From contig OX465579.1 of the NCBI GenBank assembly GCA_950022655.1, forward strand, positions 40,217,950 through 40,281,949: 64,000 nucleotides of DNA, read 5' to 3'. The position numbers and the translations under genes are program-made. Origin of the DNA: Alentia gelatinosa (taxonomy: Eukaryota > Annelida > Polychaeta > Phyllodocida > Polynoidae). Within the stretch, counting starts at the first letter, position 1, and each line of letters opens with the position of its first letter. This document shows, in pieces, positions 22,145 through 32,576 of this stretch. The notes under the pieces are model-generated. The model made no database searches and was not told the DNA's origin. It worked only from the letters and a program-made list of their open reading frames with translations.

Positions 22145-23106
22145 TTTGATTCAAATCACTCTACCCAGACACAGCGCGCTCTAGGCACATTTCTCAATAG
22201 CCGTTTGTTGTTCACAATTCTGTTCACTAAGGGGATATCGCTCAATAGTGCTTCAATTGGCCTAGGTCTATTGTTCTGACTTTGACCCTGATTATATTTC
22301 CCCATGCATTTACACTGTATGATATTTCCTGCGATAAGTCGGATGTTAATATCTTCACAGATCTGATAGATAGTTATGTTCATATCCTCGTTGTCCCTCT
22401 CCTTTACCCCGATAATGATAATCCTGTAAGCATCATCACTTGTCTTGATGAAAGGTTTCTTTGTCTCGCCTAATTTCTCTACATAGGTTTGACCCTTGTG
22501 CTGCCCTGATTGTGCGTCGATCATTTTTGTTTTAAGAGTTTCATTTTCTTTCTCTAAGGTCGCTAGTCTTTTTCGTATTTCTACCAGATTATTCTCCTGT
22601 AAATTGAACCTTTTATCCATTTTATTATTTAAAGTTTCCACTTTCTGATTTTCTTCCCTCAAGTCCGACCGTAAAGCCGTACTTAGACTATTGTCTAGAT
22701 TTGCCAGTTTTTGTTTGTTTTCCGAGCTCATCATTGTTAACCTAGTCTTTATGTCCCCTAACGTGTAATTCGGTTGTTTGACAGGTTGAGTCGAGATTTC
22801 GTTGTCTATAATAATGCTGTTATTTCCAGCACTATCATCGTCAATCATCGATGGGGTCGGAGTCTTTTTAGGTTCAGATTGACTACTTTCTGGTCTCAGA
22901 GCCTCGTTAGACGGAGATAGGAGACGTTTAGTACTGCTACTTGGTTGTTGTTGAAAGCTAATGTTTTTAGGGTTCTTATTTACTGGAGTTAGAGGAGTTA
23001 CCGCTTTCGCCGTGACCACCAGTGCCGGAAAGTCCTCCTTCTCCTGCGGGTGAGTATCCCCTCGTAGGCGGGCCTGCTCCGCTGCGCCGGTGTTAGCGGC
23101 AGCCAT
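22145..23106 (-). pseudogene. LINE ORF1, N-terminal part (coiled coil plus nucleic-acid-binding-like domain)
   Basis: A 316-residue frame from ATG at 23106. Residues 1-115 are polar, with a PALVVT motif near 28-33. Residues about 120-195 form a heptad-like coiled coil rich in Leu, Glu and Lys. Residues 226-316 (YRIIIIGVKERDNED onward to RCVWVE) look like the RRM-plus-C-terminal domain of L1-type ORF1 proteins (Transposase_22 family), which trimerise and bind the element's RNA. The frame ends in TGA at 22156-22158 (probably from CGA), four codons before the nested element begins. Identification as ORF1 rests on architecture and on its place ahead of the other LINE frames. Confidence 0.7.
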
Positions 23107-23741
23107 GTTGGTATGTATCCTGCGCGGGCACCAGTTGGTGCCTTGTTTAAGTATTACACTACTATCAGCATACCTTTATGAGTCCAATATCGTAAATCCA
23201 AGGACTACCTAGAGTTCTTTTCTTTGTAAGACATCCTATATCGGGAGAGCTCTTTTCGCGTGTCTACATGGTGTCTGGCGGCTATACATACCTCACCCAA
23301 TATATGCACATGCCTGCTGTCGGCCATGTGGGAGGGGCTTAATTTTTAGGATTAATTAACACAGCTTAATTGCTTTATATAAGCTTTAACTAGCTTTGCA
23401 GCCTTGACCCCCTGGTGCAGTCACTGAGACATGCCTGACAGAAAACCTGGCGACTTATGTCACAAAGCGAGGTTGAGGTGAGTTGAGGTCTGTGGCAGAA
23501 GCTGTGTTGACTTGAGGTGAACAGTTCTCATTAGCCCAGGGGGGTTGTCATGGCTGCCATGCTGGATCTCCTGACACAACTAAACAGTCCCCAACAGTTC
23601 CCCATCAGCCAAGTTGACTTATGTTTCGCAAGTATGGTGACTTAGGGCGTCCAAGGACAGACCCGGCAGGGTGCAGCAATGCGCTGTTGTGTCTGCCGTG
23701 ACTGTCAGGATGATGATGGCGAGCACTGGTGACCGATTAGG
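23107..23741. other. Gene-free stretch
   Basis: This lies upstream of the LINE ORF1 start on the minus strand and probably includes the LINE 5' UTR and its insertion point, which I cannot place. No coding frame or repeat end is recognised. Confidence 0.4.
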
Positions 23742-24225
23742 TTGCTACCTTCCCCGTCTAAAATCCTAGAGCACATCGTCCTAGACTTCCTCGACAATGA
23801 GATGGATGGGAAAATCAATAAGAGGCAGTTTGGTTTGTTGAAAGGCAAAGGCACTGGAGATGCCACATTTAAGCTAGTACAGACAATATTTTGCAACCGA
23901 GACGATCGAGAGTCGACTGCCTGCTGCTTTTATGATGCATTTGATTGTGTTCCATGAAACATCTTGCTTGAAAAGATATCAAAAGTCCGGATTCCCGCAA
24001 GGGTCCGTTTTGAGCCCCAAGATACTCAACATCTACGTCAATGACATGATATGCAACTTACCCGAGTGCGATGCACTGCAGTATGCAGACGATTTGGTTA
24101 TAGATACCAGCGACCGAAATCAAAATGACATAGTGAATAAGCTCCAGCGAGGTACTGATCATATTATGACATGGTGCAGACGAAACGCTATGACCATTAA
24201 CACCAGCAAAACAAAGACACGCACT
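23742..24225 (+). mobile_element. LINE reverse-transcriptase fragment
   Basis: Two frames encode RT middle blocks: SKILEHIVLDFLD, KRQFGLLKGKGTGDATFKLVQ, CCFYDAFDCVP, then GFPQGSVLSPKILNIYVNDM and the catalytic box LQYADDLVIDTS, ending in MTINTSKTKT. The finger-palm part between AFDCV and PQGS is deleted. Truncated at both ends; the sequence after 24225 is unrelated. Family differs from the LINE at 11 kb. Confidence 0.85.
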
Positions 24226-26029
24226 GCACGAAAACCACTATTTTACATATATATACGCAATTGCGATAACGCACGTATCGGCTGTATCGTGGCTTGTTTA
24301 TACTTGTATACACCTCTCATACGCGTCTACGTTTCGGGCGTCTACAAGACAGTTTCCATATGTAGACGCGCGCGACTTGGCTGTCTTTCACGCCTGGCGT
24401 ATTTAAGATAAAATATACTCTGCGCAACATATATATACGCCAGGTGTATATATGATACCAAGAAAAAAAAAAAGTGCGACCCGCGGCCCATCCGGGCCTG
24501 TGGGTGTTGGTAGACCCGCCAGTCTCATCCTCTCACAGCTTATCTGCAGCGAGCAGATTCGAAAACATTATTTAAGAGAGAACTGGACAGGTCTCTCGAC
24601 GAAATGCAAGTTAGGAATTATGTGACCTGAATAAGGTGACGTTTAAAGGGTATTTATCCGTAAGGCTCACATTGTGGCTCACCTTTTTGCATTATCTTAT
24701 ATTTCTTTACTGTGCATTGTGTAACACTGAGATGAAATTTTACTTCTGATCCTCTCACACCATCTTAACTCACACCAGAGTGAAATGCTTGTAACTTGAG
24801 AAAAGAGGTATGTATTCACGGGAAAACTTTCTCGTTTAATTGCTAGATTATAGATTCTGCAGCTTGTATTTTTATTGGTAAGGAGGAGACGTTGAGGAAC
24901 TCGTTTGTTACCTGTCTCGAGGTACAAAAGTTTTTATGTTATCTGAGCATTTGGTCATACAAAAACACCAGTATAGAGATACATACCAACCCAGAGAACA
25001 TTATGCTGGAGATGTTAACGGATGGTAAGATTTTATTTATGTTTCAGCAAACAAAGAATGTCTGATGGAAATAAACTAGACTTTTACGTAGAAGTGGTAA
25101 GTATTCAAATGCTTCTTAAGGGTAGAAGAGCATATTTGTGTTCAGGTTCAAGAAAAGGAAACAAGTTCATGACATCAAAGCGTATCTTTATATACCTTCA
25201 TTGTTCGGTTGACCACAGTACTCTGAAATTGACGAGCTATCATCGTTCCCGTACAAATCCCAATATTGCGGCACTCTGCTATGCTTGATACATGGCTTTT
25301 GAGGATCCAGAAAAATGTAGATTGTGGAGGAGTACTTAAGGCGCCACCTTTCAACTAAGCAGGGAACTAGGCTAGCATTTGTGTGGCCAACTTCCACCAG
25401 ACAGCGGCAGCACGCCCACTGCATGCTCATCGCCACGCCGGTACCGGCCTGGCCGCCCAGCTTGTATTGGTGGAATCGCTCTCTGGGCACCCACCGTATG
25501 TTGTGTGTGTGCACCTTGAGGTCGTTGGCGGGCGAGAAATGAAGGATTTGGAGGATTTACAGATTTATAGGGGGCCGGGTGGCCGTCCCCGGCGAGCAAC
25601 ATCAGCTGGAGGCTAAAAACCAACCTTCGGGCACCTGTTTGGTGGAATACCCGCTTTACGCAACATCAACGTATCTTGGCATTTACACAACTAAAGATGT
25701 GTGATCAGCTTCCAACAAGGATTCCTCAAGAAGAGCCCAGTAGAACCCCACCCATTGCCTCTTCAAAATGCTTTACTGTTACAGATGATACAAACTAATA
25801 TGCGTGGGTTAAAATTTGATTAACGATTCACAATTACCAATGCACTGTTTTGTCTCATATATGTCTCAGACAAATCCTGTATATGCCGAGACAGCTAACA
25901 CCATTTTCTATTAAGCTCATTGTTTTGTTGTCCATCTTTTAAGCAAGTTATTTTGCCTGATAAGCAAACCTTGGCAAAACCTTGACTCTCTCCCTTTCAT
26001 ATACATTATTGTTTATTGTGTTCCTCGTG
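24226..26029. other. Gene-free stretch
   Basis: A short hairpin (CCTGGCGTAT...ATACGCCAGG, about 24392-24444) lies at the start. 25360-25620 is more GC-rich with overlapping open frames on both strands, but I recognise no family. The rest is featureless AT-rich DNA. Confidence 0.45.
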
Positions 26030-26205
26030 AACTACTCTACTACAACAAATTCGGAACACCGGAAAATCTTTTGCGTTGGACCACTAATTATCTGAGTAAT
26101 CAGTATCAGTTGATCCAAGTGAATGGATTGAAATCCGGTGTGATTAGTGTCGCTTTCGGAGTTCCACAGGGGTCGGTGCTGGGCCCATTGCTGTTCTTGC
26201 TGCGT
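26030..26205 (+). mobile_element. LINE RT fragment truncated by a repeat
   Basis: One frame reads FGTPENLLRWTTNYLSNQYQ and then the RT box FGVPQGSVLGPLLFLL, a typical CR1/Jockey-type palm segment. Homology stops at 26205, where the GTACTATACACC repeat (also found at 34164) begins. It is a remnant only. Confidence 0.8.
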
Positions 26206-26360
26206 ACTATACACCTATACCTGAAAATACTCCAAATACCAACCTCTTCTATGCAAGTGGTAGTTGAGCCGTACCACCATACTGTGCTGCTATGTCGCCG
26301 TACCAGCATACTTTAAAGATTCAATCTTATTGGTTTAAAAAATCAACTGACCTATTTATG
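26206..26360 (+). repeat. Dispersed repeat S, copy 1
   Basis: This starts GTACTATACACCTAT and contains GCAAGTGGTAGTTGAGCCG and TACCACCATACTGTG; it ends near TATTTATGACG. A second, same-orientation copy lies at 34164-34326. No coding content and no clear terminal repeats. Its sharp start inside an RT fragment suggests it is mobile or was copied here. Confidence 0.7.
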
Positions 26361-26600
26361 ACGTCACTGCACGGACATCGCTATGCCTTGCGTAAACGGT
26401 TGTTGCAAAATCTAAACAAAGTCGATAGTAATCAAATAATTATTTGGGGACCTTGTTTCAGGTGAAAGAGTCTGAAAGTTATGAGGTGAGGAGTTTATCT
26501 AGTGAGGAACGAACACTGAGTCTCACCACGTCTGACTAAGCAATGCGAGTATACATAGATAAAGGCGGATGAGATCCGGAAGAATCTCGACGAAAATCGC

Positions 26601-27345
26601 TTGAGCCCCAGAAGATTTTGGCGAGGGATAAGTAAAATATGGGACCCCAGAAAGAAGGAGAAGCATGTTTTTCCAATAGGGGAGGATGAAACTCCCAAAC
26701 AAATAGCGAACAACTTAAATAACCATTTTGCAGAGATAGGAAAAAAGGTATCAGGAAATATTTATAAGAATGTAGAAAATAATTCTAATGGGGAAAGTAG
26801 TGATAATAACTTAAGTATTAATGAACATGAAGAAATTTTTGAAGTAACTAATAAGGATATTAAGAATATAATCGGAGGACTTGATAATGACAAAAGTACA
26901 GGAATAGACTTAGTTAAAACTGGAAAACTTAAGTTGTTTCTATTACAAGACCATGACTTAATAAGAACCGTTGTTAATGAATCTCTACAAGATTGTAAAT
27001 TCCCTGATACACTAAAAAGAGCAATTATTACACCCCTACCAAAGGAGGGGGATCTCTCGGACTTTAGTAACTGGCGGCCGATATCAGTACTACCATGCTT
27101 ATCTAAGGTTTTTGAAAAATGTTTACATTCTATTTTAATGAACTACTTACTAGGAAAAAATATTTTAATAGAAGAACAATTTGGTTTTTTGCCAAAACGC
27201 TCTACAGGACAAGCAATATTCACACTATTAGACCATAACTTAAAAGCATTAGATAATAAACTAATTGTAGCAAATATTTTTATAGACTTTAAAAAGGCAT
27301 TTGACAGTGTTAACCATGAAATTTTATGTGAGAAACTTGTTAATT
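26601..27345 (+). pseudogene. LINE 2 RT, part 1
   Basis: The open frame gives the N-terminal half of a non-LTR RT: NDKSTGIDLVKTGKL, ITPLPKEGDLSDFSNWRPISVLP, EEQFGFLPKRSTGQAIF, NIFIDFKKAFDSVNHEILCEKLVN. The frame runs into the inserted element at 27346. Before that point it is free of stops, so this copy was young when it was hit. Confidence 0.9.
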
Positions 27346-27546
27346 GGTTACTCATGGGCTTTGCTCAGGGGTAGTCATTGCTCCCCTCGGTGTCCCCCTC
27401 TACCGCGCCTCACGGGCGCCCCTCCTGCCCCCTCGCGGCTTTCACACTTACTACGCAGTCACGTGGTACAGCCCGGTCCAGACCCCGGCCTCACTTCTCC
27501 TTCAACCGCCCTGCAGTACGCACGTACTACAGTACCATTTTTCGTC
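27346..27546 (+). repeat. Split direct repeat A1, copy 2
   Basis: 201 bases, repeated as A2 at 32070-32270 with very few changes. It begins GGTTACTCATGGGC and ends in TTTTTCGTC. It precedes the gag ATG at 27629 by 82 bases. Confidence 0.9.
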
Positions 27547-27628
27547 TCTTGGCCACGTGCTTCGCCTCATACTCCCCGAGTACAGGCTAGCACCCCCATA
27601 CACGCGATACGGTACAGTGAAAGGAGAA

Positions 27629-28774
27629 ATGGGTCCTACGACGAGGAATACCCCGATGCCTAGCACATCGAAGCCGACGGAATCCACGGCGGAGTCGGAG
27701 GCCACTCTCCAGGAAACGGCCGAGTCCGCCAACGAGAACATCGAGTCGGTCTCGGACAGCGGGCGCACGGTAAAGACGGCTAGAATCTCGAAGCTCGAGT
27801 CCAACATGGAAAAGATGGGTAGGACAATGGAGAGCATGTTTGAGACGATGCAGGCCATGGCACGGCAACGGTCGCCGACCAGGGCTACACAACCGACGGT
27901 ACGAGAGGCACGCTCCACGGCCGAGGATCGGACAAGAGACTGGGCCCAGGACCAGACATCGAGGCTACCCGCACCCAGACAACTCAGGGAACGCTACCTG
28001 AGCGAGGATCTGCTCCAGCGAGAGATCGACCGCGAGGGCATTCGTCATGACCGCACGGCCGGTAGGTTTTCATCTGATTTGACCGTACATAAACTGATCT
28101 CTAAGCCGTACATGTATGCCGAACGTGAGGGCCTGTATACCATGTCCCAAAAGCTCGAGGTTAGGGGAAGCCTGGCACCCATGGAGTATGTGAGCGCGTT
28201 CTTGCTTATGATGGAGGACGAGCGGGCGATACCCGAGGGCGACCGCCGGGATATGAACAGGCACCTCTCCCAGGTAACAGTGGATGCCCAGACACGGCCG
28301 TGGCCCGCGGTTAGGAGGTGGTCTAACTACATCTTCGATCAGGTTGAGGCCGGCCGCGTGTATTGGTCGGATCACGTGCGCATTCAAGACGAACGCGTAC
28401 GCATAGCCATGACGGCCGCCACCAGCGCCCCTAACGGTCAAGACGGAGGAAGGGACGGGGCCCGAGAGCTCCCCTGCCAGGCGTACAACTCGGAGCGAGG
28501 GTGTCGCCTACGGAACGGACATCAGGACGGGCAGATCAAATGGGTCCATGTTTGTTCGTTCTGTGATTCGGTGGGGCGGATGTGCACGCACTCTATACAC
28601 GCGTGCAACAGGAAACTCGTGTACGGTGCGGGTTATGACAACGCTGCACCAACATCCGCCCCCGCCCCACGGAGGACGCCGCACGCCGGACACACGGTCC
28701 GCCCCACCGAACTAGGAGTGCAGAAACAACACGCAACGGCTTCAAAAAACGGGCCGGACGCGCCCCGCGACTGA
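27629..28774 (+). CDS. Gag-like protein, copy 2
   Basis: ATG at 27629 opens a 381-residue frame ending in TGA at 28774. Residues 1-75 are polar. A short Met-rich amphipathic stretch (SNMEKMGRTMESMFETMQAM) lies near residue 57. The middle holds ERYLSEDLLQREIDREGIRHDR and MNRHLSQVTVDAQTRPWPAVRRW. The C-terminal part has a Cys/His cluster (VHVCSFCDSVGRMCTHSIHACNRK) that probably binds nucleic acid. The position before RT and the matching pieces in copy 1 support a gag role; I do not recognise a named domain. The frame is undamaged. The RT frame starts two bases after its stop without an ATG, so RT is probably made by frameshift or reinitiation. Confidence 0.75.
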   Translation: MGPTTRNTPMPSTSKPTESTAESEATLQETAESANENIESVSDSGRTVKTARISKLESNMEKMGRTMESMFETMQAMARQRSPTRATQPTVREARSTAEDRTRDWAQDQTSRLPAPRQLRERYLSEDLLQREIDREGIRHDRTAGRFSSDLTVHKLISKPYMYAEREGLYTMSQKLEVRGSLAPMEYVSAFLLMMEDERAIPEGDRRDMNRHLSQVTVDAQTRPWPAVRRWSNYIFDQVEAGRVYWSDHVRIQDERVRIAMTAATSAPNGQDGGRDGARELPCQAYNSERGCRLRNGHQDGQIKWVHVCSFCDSVGRMCTHSIHACNRKLVYGAGYDNAAPTSAPAPRRTPHAGHTVRPTELGVQKQHATASKNGPDAPRD

Positions 28775-28776
28775 GC

Positions 28777-29832
28777 GTGGCGCGAGACGCACCCCTCAGC
28801 CTCGGTACGAGTGCACTCGGCGAGGGGTACCCGATCAAAGAGTGCAGGAGTGATGACGTCACCCCCCACGTGACAACAACACCGCGGGCCGCGCACGTGG
28901 GGGGAAGCACAGAGCGGGCGGCCCCGCCCACCGAGGAATACACTCCCGCCTGTGGTAGTGTTAGCGGGGAGGCGGAGCAATTGGCTCGGCAATTGCCCCG
29001 GGAGGACGGCCGCGAACCCACTCCCATCGACTTCGCTGCCGTGAGAAAATTCTGCGAGACCGGGATCCCAGTCGCCGGAGTCCGGACCGACCCCGAGGCG
29101 TTTGCCGGACATAGGAGGGACAACTGGCCGCAGTTCGCGGCCCACGGGCCGCCGGACCACGCCCACATCTATGATGTTGTGAGGCGCACGGGCCTACCCA
29201 ACGCCCTCGGGGCCCGTATCGAGATCCCCACGGACCTCAACATCCCGGTCTGGATCCGATACCTCTCCGGGATCCCCGGCAGGGAGGAATTGACCGACTT
29301 CATCAGGTTCGGCTTCCCACTGGGTTACGCCGGGTTGGTCAGCGATACCTGCGGGGTACCCAACCACCCCAGTGCAACGGGGTACCCGGAGCAGGTGGAT
29401 AAATTCATCAGGAAGGAGAAGGGGTACAGCAACCTCATGGGGCCGTTCGAGGCCCCCCCTTTCCTACCCTGGTGTCACGTGTCGCCTCTAATGACACATG
29501 AGAAGAGAGGGACCACCGATCGCCGAGTGATAACCGATATGACGTACCCCAAGGAGGACAGTGTCAACGGTTATATCGTCAAGAACTCGGTTTACGGCGA
29601 GGAACGGGAGCATGGCCTCCCGACCGTGGATGGGTTCGTCGGCCGCCTGGTGGCCTCGGGGCCCGGGAGTTTCATGTCGACCATCGATATCTCCCGGGCG
29701 TACAAGAACTTCCGGTGCGACCCCCTCGACTGGCCGTTGCTCTGTTTTGCGTGGGGGGAGGCATACTACTGTGATACGGCGATGCCCTTTGGTGCCCGTG
29801 CCTCCTCCTACCACATGCAGTGTGTAGCAGAT
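28777..29832 (+). pseudogene. Reverse transcriptase, N-terminal part, copy 2
   Basis: The frame has no ATG at its start. It runs through DFAAVRKFCETGIPVAGVRTDPEAF, RVITDMTYPKEDSVNGYIVKNSVYG, STIDISRAYKNFRCDPLDWPLL and DTAMPFGARASSYHMQCVAD. It then leaves register at about 29832: compared with copy 1, 19 bases are missing just before the QKGVEA codons. The catalytic YLDD therefore lies in another frame. Confidence 0.9.
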
Positions 29833-30944
29833 GCCAGAAGGGGGTCGAGGCCGCGATGTACCTGGACGACCTTATCATCCTCTCGCCCGACGGGGAAAAG
29901 GCGGCCTCGGACTTCGCCATAGCCCGAGGGCTTTTTGAGGAATTAGGTCTCCCCGAGGCCCGAGAAAAAGCTCAGCCCCCCAGCCAAGTGGTCACGTGGC
30001 TCGGTATCGTGATCAATTCAATAGACATGTCGCTCTCCGTCCCTGAGGACAAGCTACATGAGGTCCGGGAGCACGTCAGGGCGGTCGCCCAGAAACGGTC
30101 GCTGACCAAACGCCAGCTGCAATCCATACTGGGGCGCGTGTTACATGTAGCCAAGTGTATCCGGCCGGCACGCCCCTTTGTGAGTAAACTGCTCGAGGCC
30201 CTCCGGGGGATGGGCGGGTACTACATCAACATCAACTCCGAGATGCGGCAGGACCTCGAATGGTTCCTGCGCTTTGCCGACGGTTGGAACGGCCACGCCC
30301 TCATCCCGCGAGGCCCCCCGACCAAGTGCCTGATCGTGGATGCGTGCTTGTCCGGCGTCGGGGGTACAGACGGGACGTACTCGTACTCCGGCCGGGTCTG
30401 TCCAGTGAACGACCCTGTTACCTGCATCGCGGAGCTCGAGGCCCTCAACACGGTATACGCGATGTGCACGTTCTTAACCGACCGTGACCGCGGCACCCGG
30501 GTGGAAGTCTACTGTGATAATATGGGCACCGTCCAGGCACTCCGGTCGGGACGCGCCCGGAACCCCGTCCTGGCCGAGTGTGCCCGTCAAGCCTGGATGG
30601 TGCAGGCCAGACTACAGGTAGACTTCGTGTATACACACGTCCCGGGTGCCCTCAATACCGTGGCCGACGCGCTCAGCCGGGCACACCTAACCTCGAGGGA
30701 CTTTGACACGGCCTCTAGGTACCTGAAATTCCATTCCCTCGTCGAGGTCATGCCATGTACCCATGTATCGGTCAACCCTGTGTTACGTCTCACCTGCAAA
30801 TCCGTCACTACGATCGCTCCAGACGAGGGCATCTGCTCGGCAATGCGAGGCGTGTGCCCCCGGAACGGTCGCGAACCAGCGCAGCGCCGTCGCGACCTAC
30901 CTCGCATTCTGCCGCCGGATGGGCGCCGACCCCCAGAAACCTAA
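29833..30944 (+). pseudogene. RT (YLDD) and RNase H, C-terminal part, copy 2
   Basis: Continues the polymerase after the 19-base deletion: GVEAAMYLDDLIILSPDGEK (catalytic aspartates), REKAQPPSQVVTWLGIVIN, RSLTKRQLQSILGRVLHVAKCIRPARPF, then RNase H with all four acidic positions (VDACLSGVG, AELEALN, VYCDNMG, VADALSRAHL). The end of this frame overlaps the recombinase frame by about 180 bases in another register, a usual DIRS-order arrangement. Confidence 0.9.
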
Positions 30945-31764
30945 CGTCAGCTTTACCACGGCGTTCCTCGAATACGTCGCGGACCACGCCCCCTCGCCGG
31001 CGACGGTCGCGAACCAGCTATCCCACGTGCGGTCGCACCTGGGGCTGACGGGGGGCGACGTCGCGCCTACGGAGGATTTCAGGGTGAGACGTGCACTCGA
31101 GGCTATGAGGCGCAACAAAACCTACCAACCGAACGTCAAGCCGGCGGTGCCGATGGACGTCCTCAGGGCTGCCCTCGAGGCCCTCGACGAATCACCCCTA
31201 CACATCGCTCTGCGGGCCGCTATCCTGGTGATATTCTACGCGGCGCTGCGACAGAGCGAGGTCGCCCCACCATCTGCAACGAAGTTCGACCCGACGCGAC
31301 ACCTGTCACGCCGAGATGTCGTGGTCACGCCCAGACAGGTATCGATACGCGTCAAGGCGGCAAAGAACATGCAGATGGTGGGGGAGGAAAAGACAGTCAC
31401 CCTGCAGGCGTCCTCCGAACCGTCCTCGTGTCCGGTGCGGGCGGTCAGGGAGATGATCGCGGCCGCCCCCACAGCCAGCCCCGAGGACCTGTTCTTACTC
31501 CTGGCAGACGGCCAAGTAATAACGACCAGAACTCTGAGCAAGGAGTGGAAAGCGCTGCTACTCACCGCTAATCAGCCTGCCGACTACACCCTCCACAGCC
31601 TCCGGAAGGCTGCCGCCACTCAGGCATACCAGGCGGGTATGGCTGAGCTATCCATCCAGCGCTATGGCGGCTGGAGGTCTAATTCCCACCGACATAACAT
31701 CAAGGACACTGATGCAAAGGCCGTTAACCTTGCTCTAATCCGGTCCCTAAACAAACATTCATAA
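30763..31764 (+). CDS. Tyrosine recombinase, copy 2 (catalytic Tyr replaced)
   Basis: A 333-residue open frame: SAM-like N-terminal part (VANQRSAVATYLAFCRRMG, then ATVANQLSHVRSHL), the first catalytic arginine in AALRQSEVAP, the HxxR box in LHSLRKAAATQAYQAG, and GGW. The residue that aligns with the nucleophile tyrosine of copy 1 (HRTYIK) is asparagine (HRHNIK), a TAC-to-AAC type change near 31697. The frame is otherwise complete and stop-free. If this alignment is right, the protein could bind DNA but not cleave it. Confidence 0.85.
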   Translation: MYRSTLCYVSPANPSLRSLQTRASARQCEACAPGTVANQRSAVATYLAFCRRMGADPQKPNVSFTTAFLEYVADHAPSPATVANQLSHVRSHLGLTGGDVAPTEDFRVRRALEAMRRNKTYQPNVKPAVPMDVLRAALEALDESPLHIALRAAILVIFYAALRQSEVAPPSATKFDPTRHLSRRDVVVTPRQVSIRVKAAKNMQMVGEEKTVTLQASSEPSSCPVRAVREMIAAAPTASPEDLFLLLADGQVITTRTLSKEWKALLLTANQPADYTLHSLRKAAATQAYQAGMAELSIQRYGGWRSNSHRHNIKDTDAKAVNLALIRSLNKHS

Positions 31765-31803
31765 TTTTCTCCCACCCCCCCCTCACCTTTTACTGGCCTT
31801 CTT

Positions 31804-32576
31804 GGCATTTTCATTATATTATACAATTACATTGTATTATCTATACAACTCTATTGTATATCTTATTTTAATATTTTAATAATTGACATCCATTCTACCG
31901 TCAATTATCATTTATCTACTTTTACTTACCTTCATATTCACATTACATTTTAATATGTCGTCCAGTAAGGTCGCTATAAATATTTTACTGCATTTTACTA
32001 CATAAAATTAAATAAAATTGTATACTCCCAGCTACTGCTTCTCTACTTTCATCCGGGGATAGGGTAATGGGTTACTCATGGGCTTTGCTCAGGGGTTGTC
32101 ATTGCTCCCCCCGGTGTCCCCCTCTACCGCGCCTCACGGGCGCCCCTCCTGCCCCCTCGCGGCTTTCACACTTACTACGCAGTCACGTGGTACAGCCCGG
32201 TCCAGACCCCGGCCTCACTTCTCCTTCACCCGCCCTGCAGTACGCACGTACTACAGTACCATTTTTCGTCCCACCCACCCACAACCTCTCTTCTTCACCT
32301 ACTCACGTAGGGCATTTTCATTATATTATACAATTACATTGTATTATCTATACAACTCTATTGTATATCTTATTTTAATATTTTAATAATTGACATCCAT
32401 TCTACCGTCAATTATCATTTATCTACTTTTACTTACCTTCATATTCACATTACATTTTAATATGTCGTCCAGTAAGGTCGCCATAAATATTTTACTGCAT
32501 TTTACTACATAAAATTAAAAAAAAATTTATACTCCCAGCTACTGCTTCTCTACTTTCATCCGGGGATAGGGTAATG
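31804..32576 (+). repeat. B1-A2-B2 block, copy 2
   Basis: B1 31804-32069 (266 bases), A2 32070-32270 (201), a 40-base linker, B2 32311-32576 (266). B1 and B2 differ at only a few places. The B1/A2 junction is again GGTAATG-GGTTACTC. Confidence 0.9.

Larger units (their letters stand above)
11073..23106 (-). mobile_element. Large decayed LINE with ORF1, NADAR, SGNH, endonuclease and RT (hosts a nested element)
   Basis: Read on the minus strand, the coding order is ORF1 (23106 onward), ORF1 tail, NADAR domain, SGNH hydrolase, 1.1 kb spacer, AP-type endonuclease, reverse transcriptase, C-terminal basic tail, AATAAA and a poly(A) tail. 16942-22144 is a separate element inserted into ORF1. Net of the insertion, the LINE is about 6.8 kb. 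Every ORF has stops or frameshifts, so it is dead. The RT is of the CR1/Jockey-like non-LTR type. Because 1.1 kb without coding separates SGNH from endonuclease, I cannot exclude two elements joined by chance, but orientation and order argue for one. The 5' boundary and target duplication were not found. Confidence 0.75.
27346..32576 (+). mobile_element. Ngaro-like tyrosine-recombinase retrotransposon, copy 2
   Basis: A complete 5231 bp element with the same ends (GGTTACTC ... GGTAATG) and the same A1-genes-B1-A2-B2 structure as copy 1. The two are clearly related in protein but quite diverged in DNA, so they are not recent sister copies. The host RT codon split by the insertion is rebuilt exactly when 27345 is joined to 32577, so there is no target duplication. 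Gag is intact; RT has a 19-base deletion; the recombinase is open but lacks its catalytic tyrosine. Confidence 0.9.

Noticed and set aside
25372..25623. GC-rich overlapping frames on both strands, possible transposase or integrase relic
   Set aside because: No catalytic motif or family signature could be identified in any frame.
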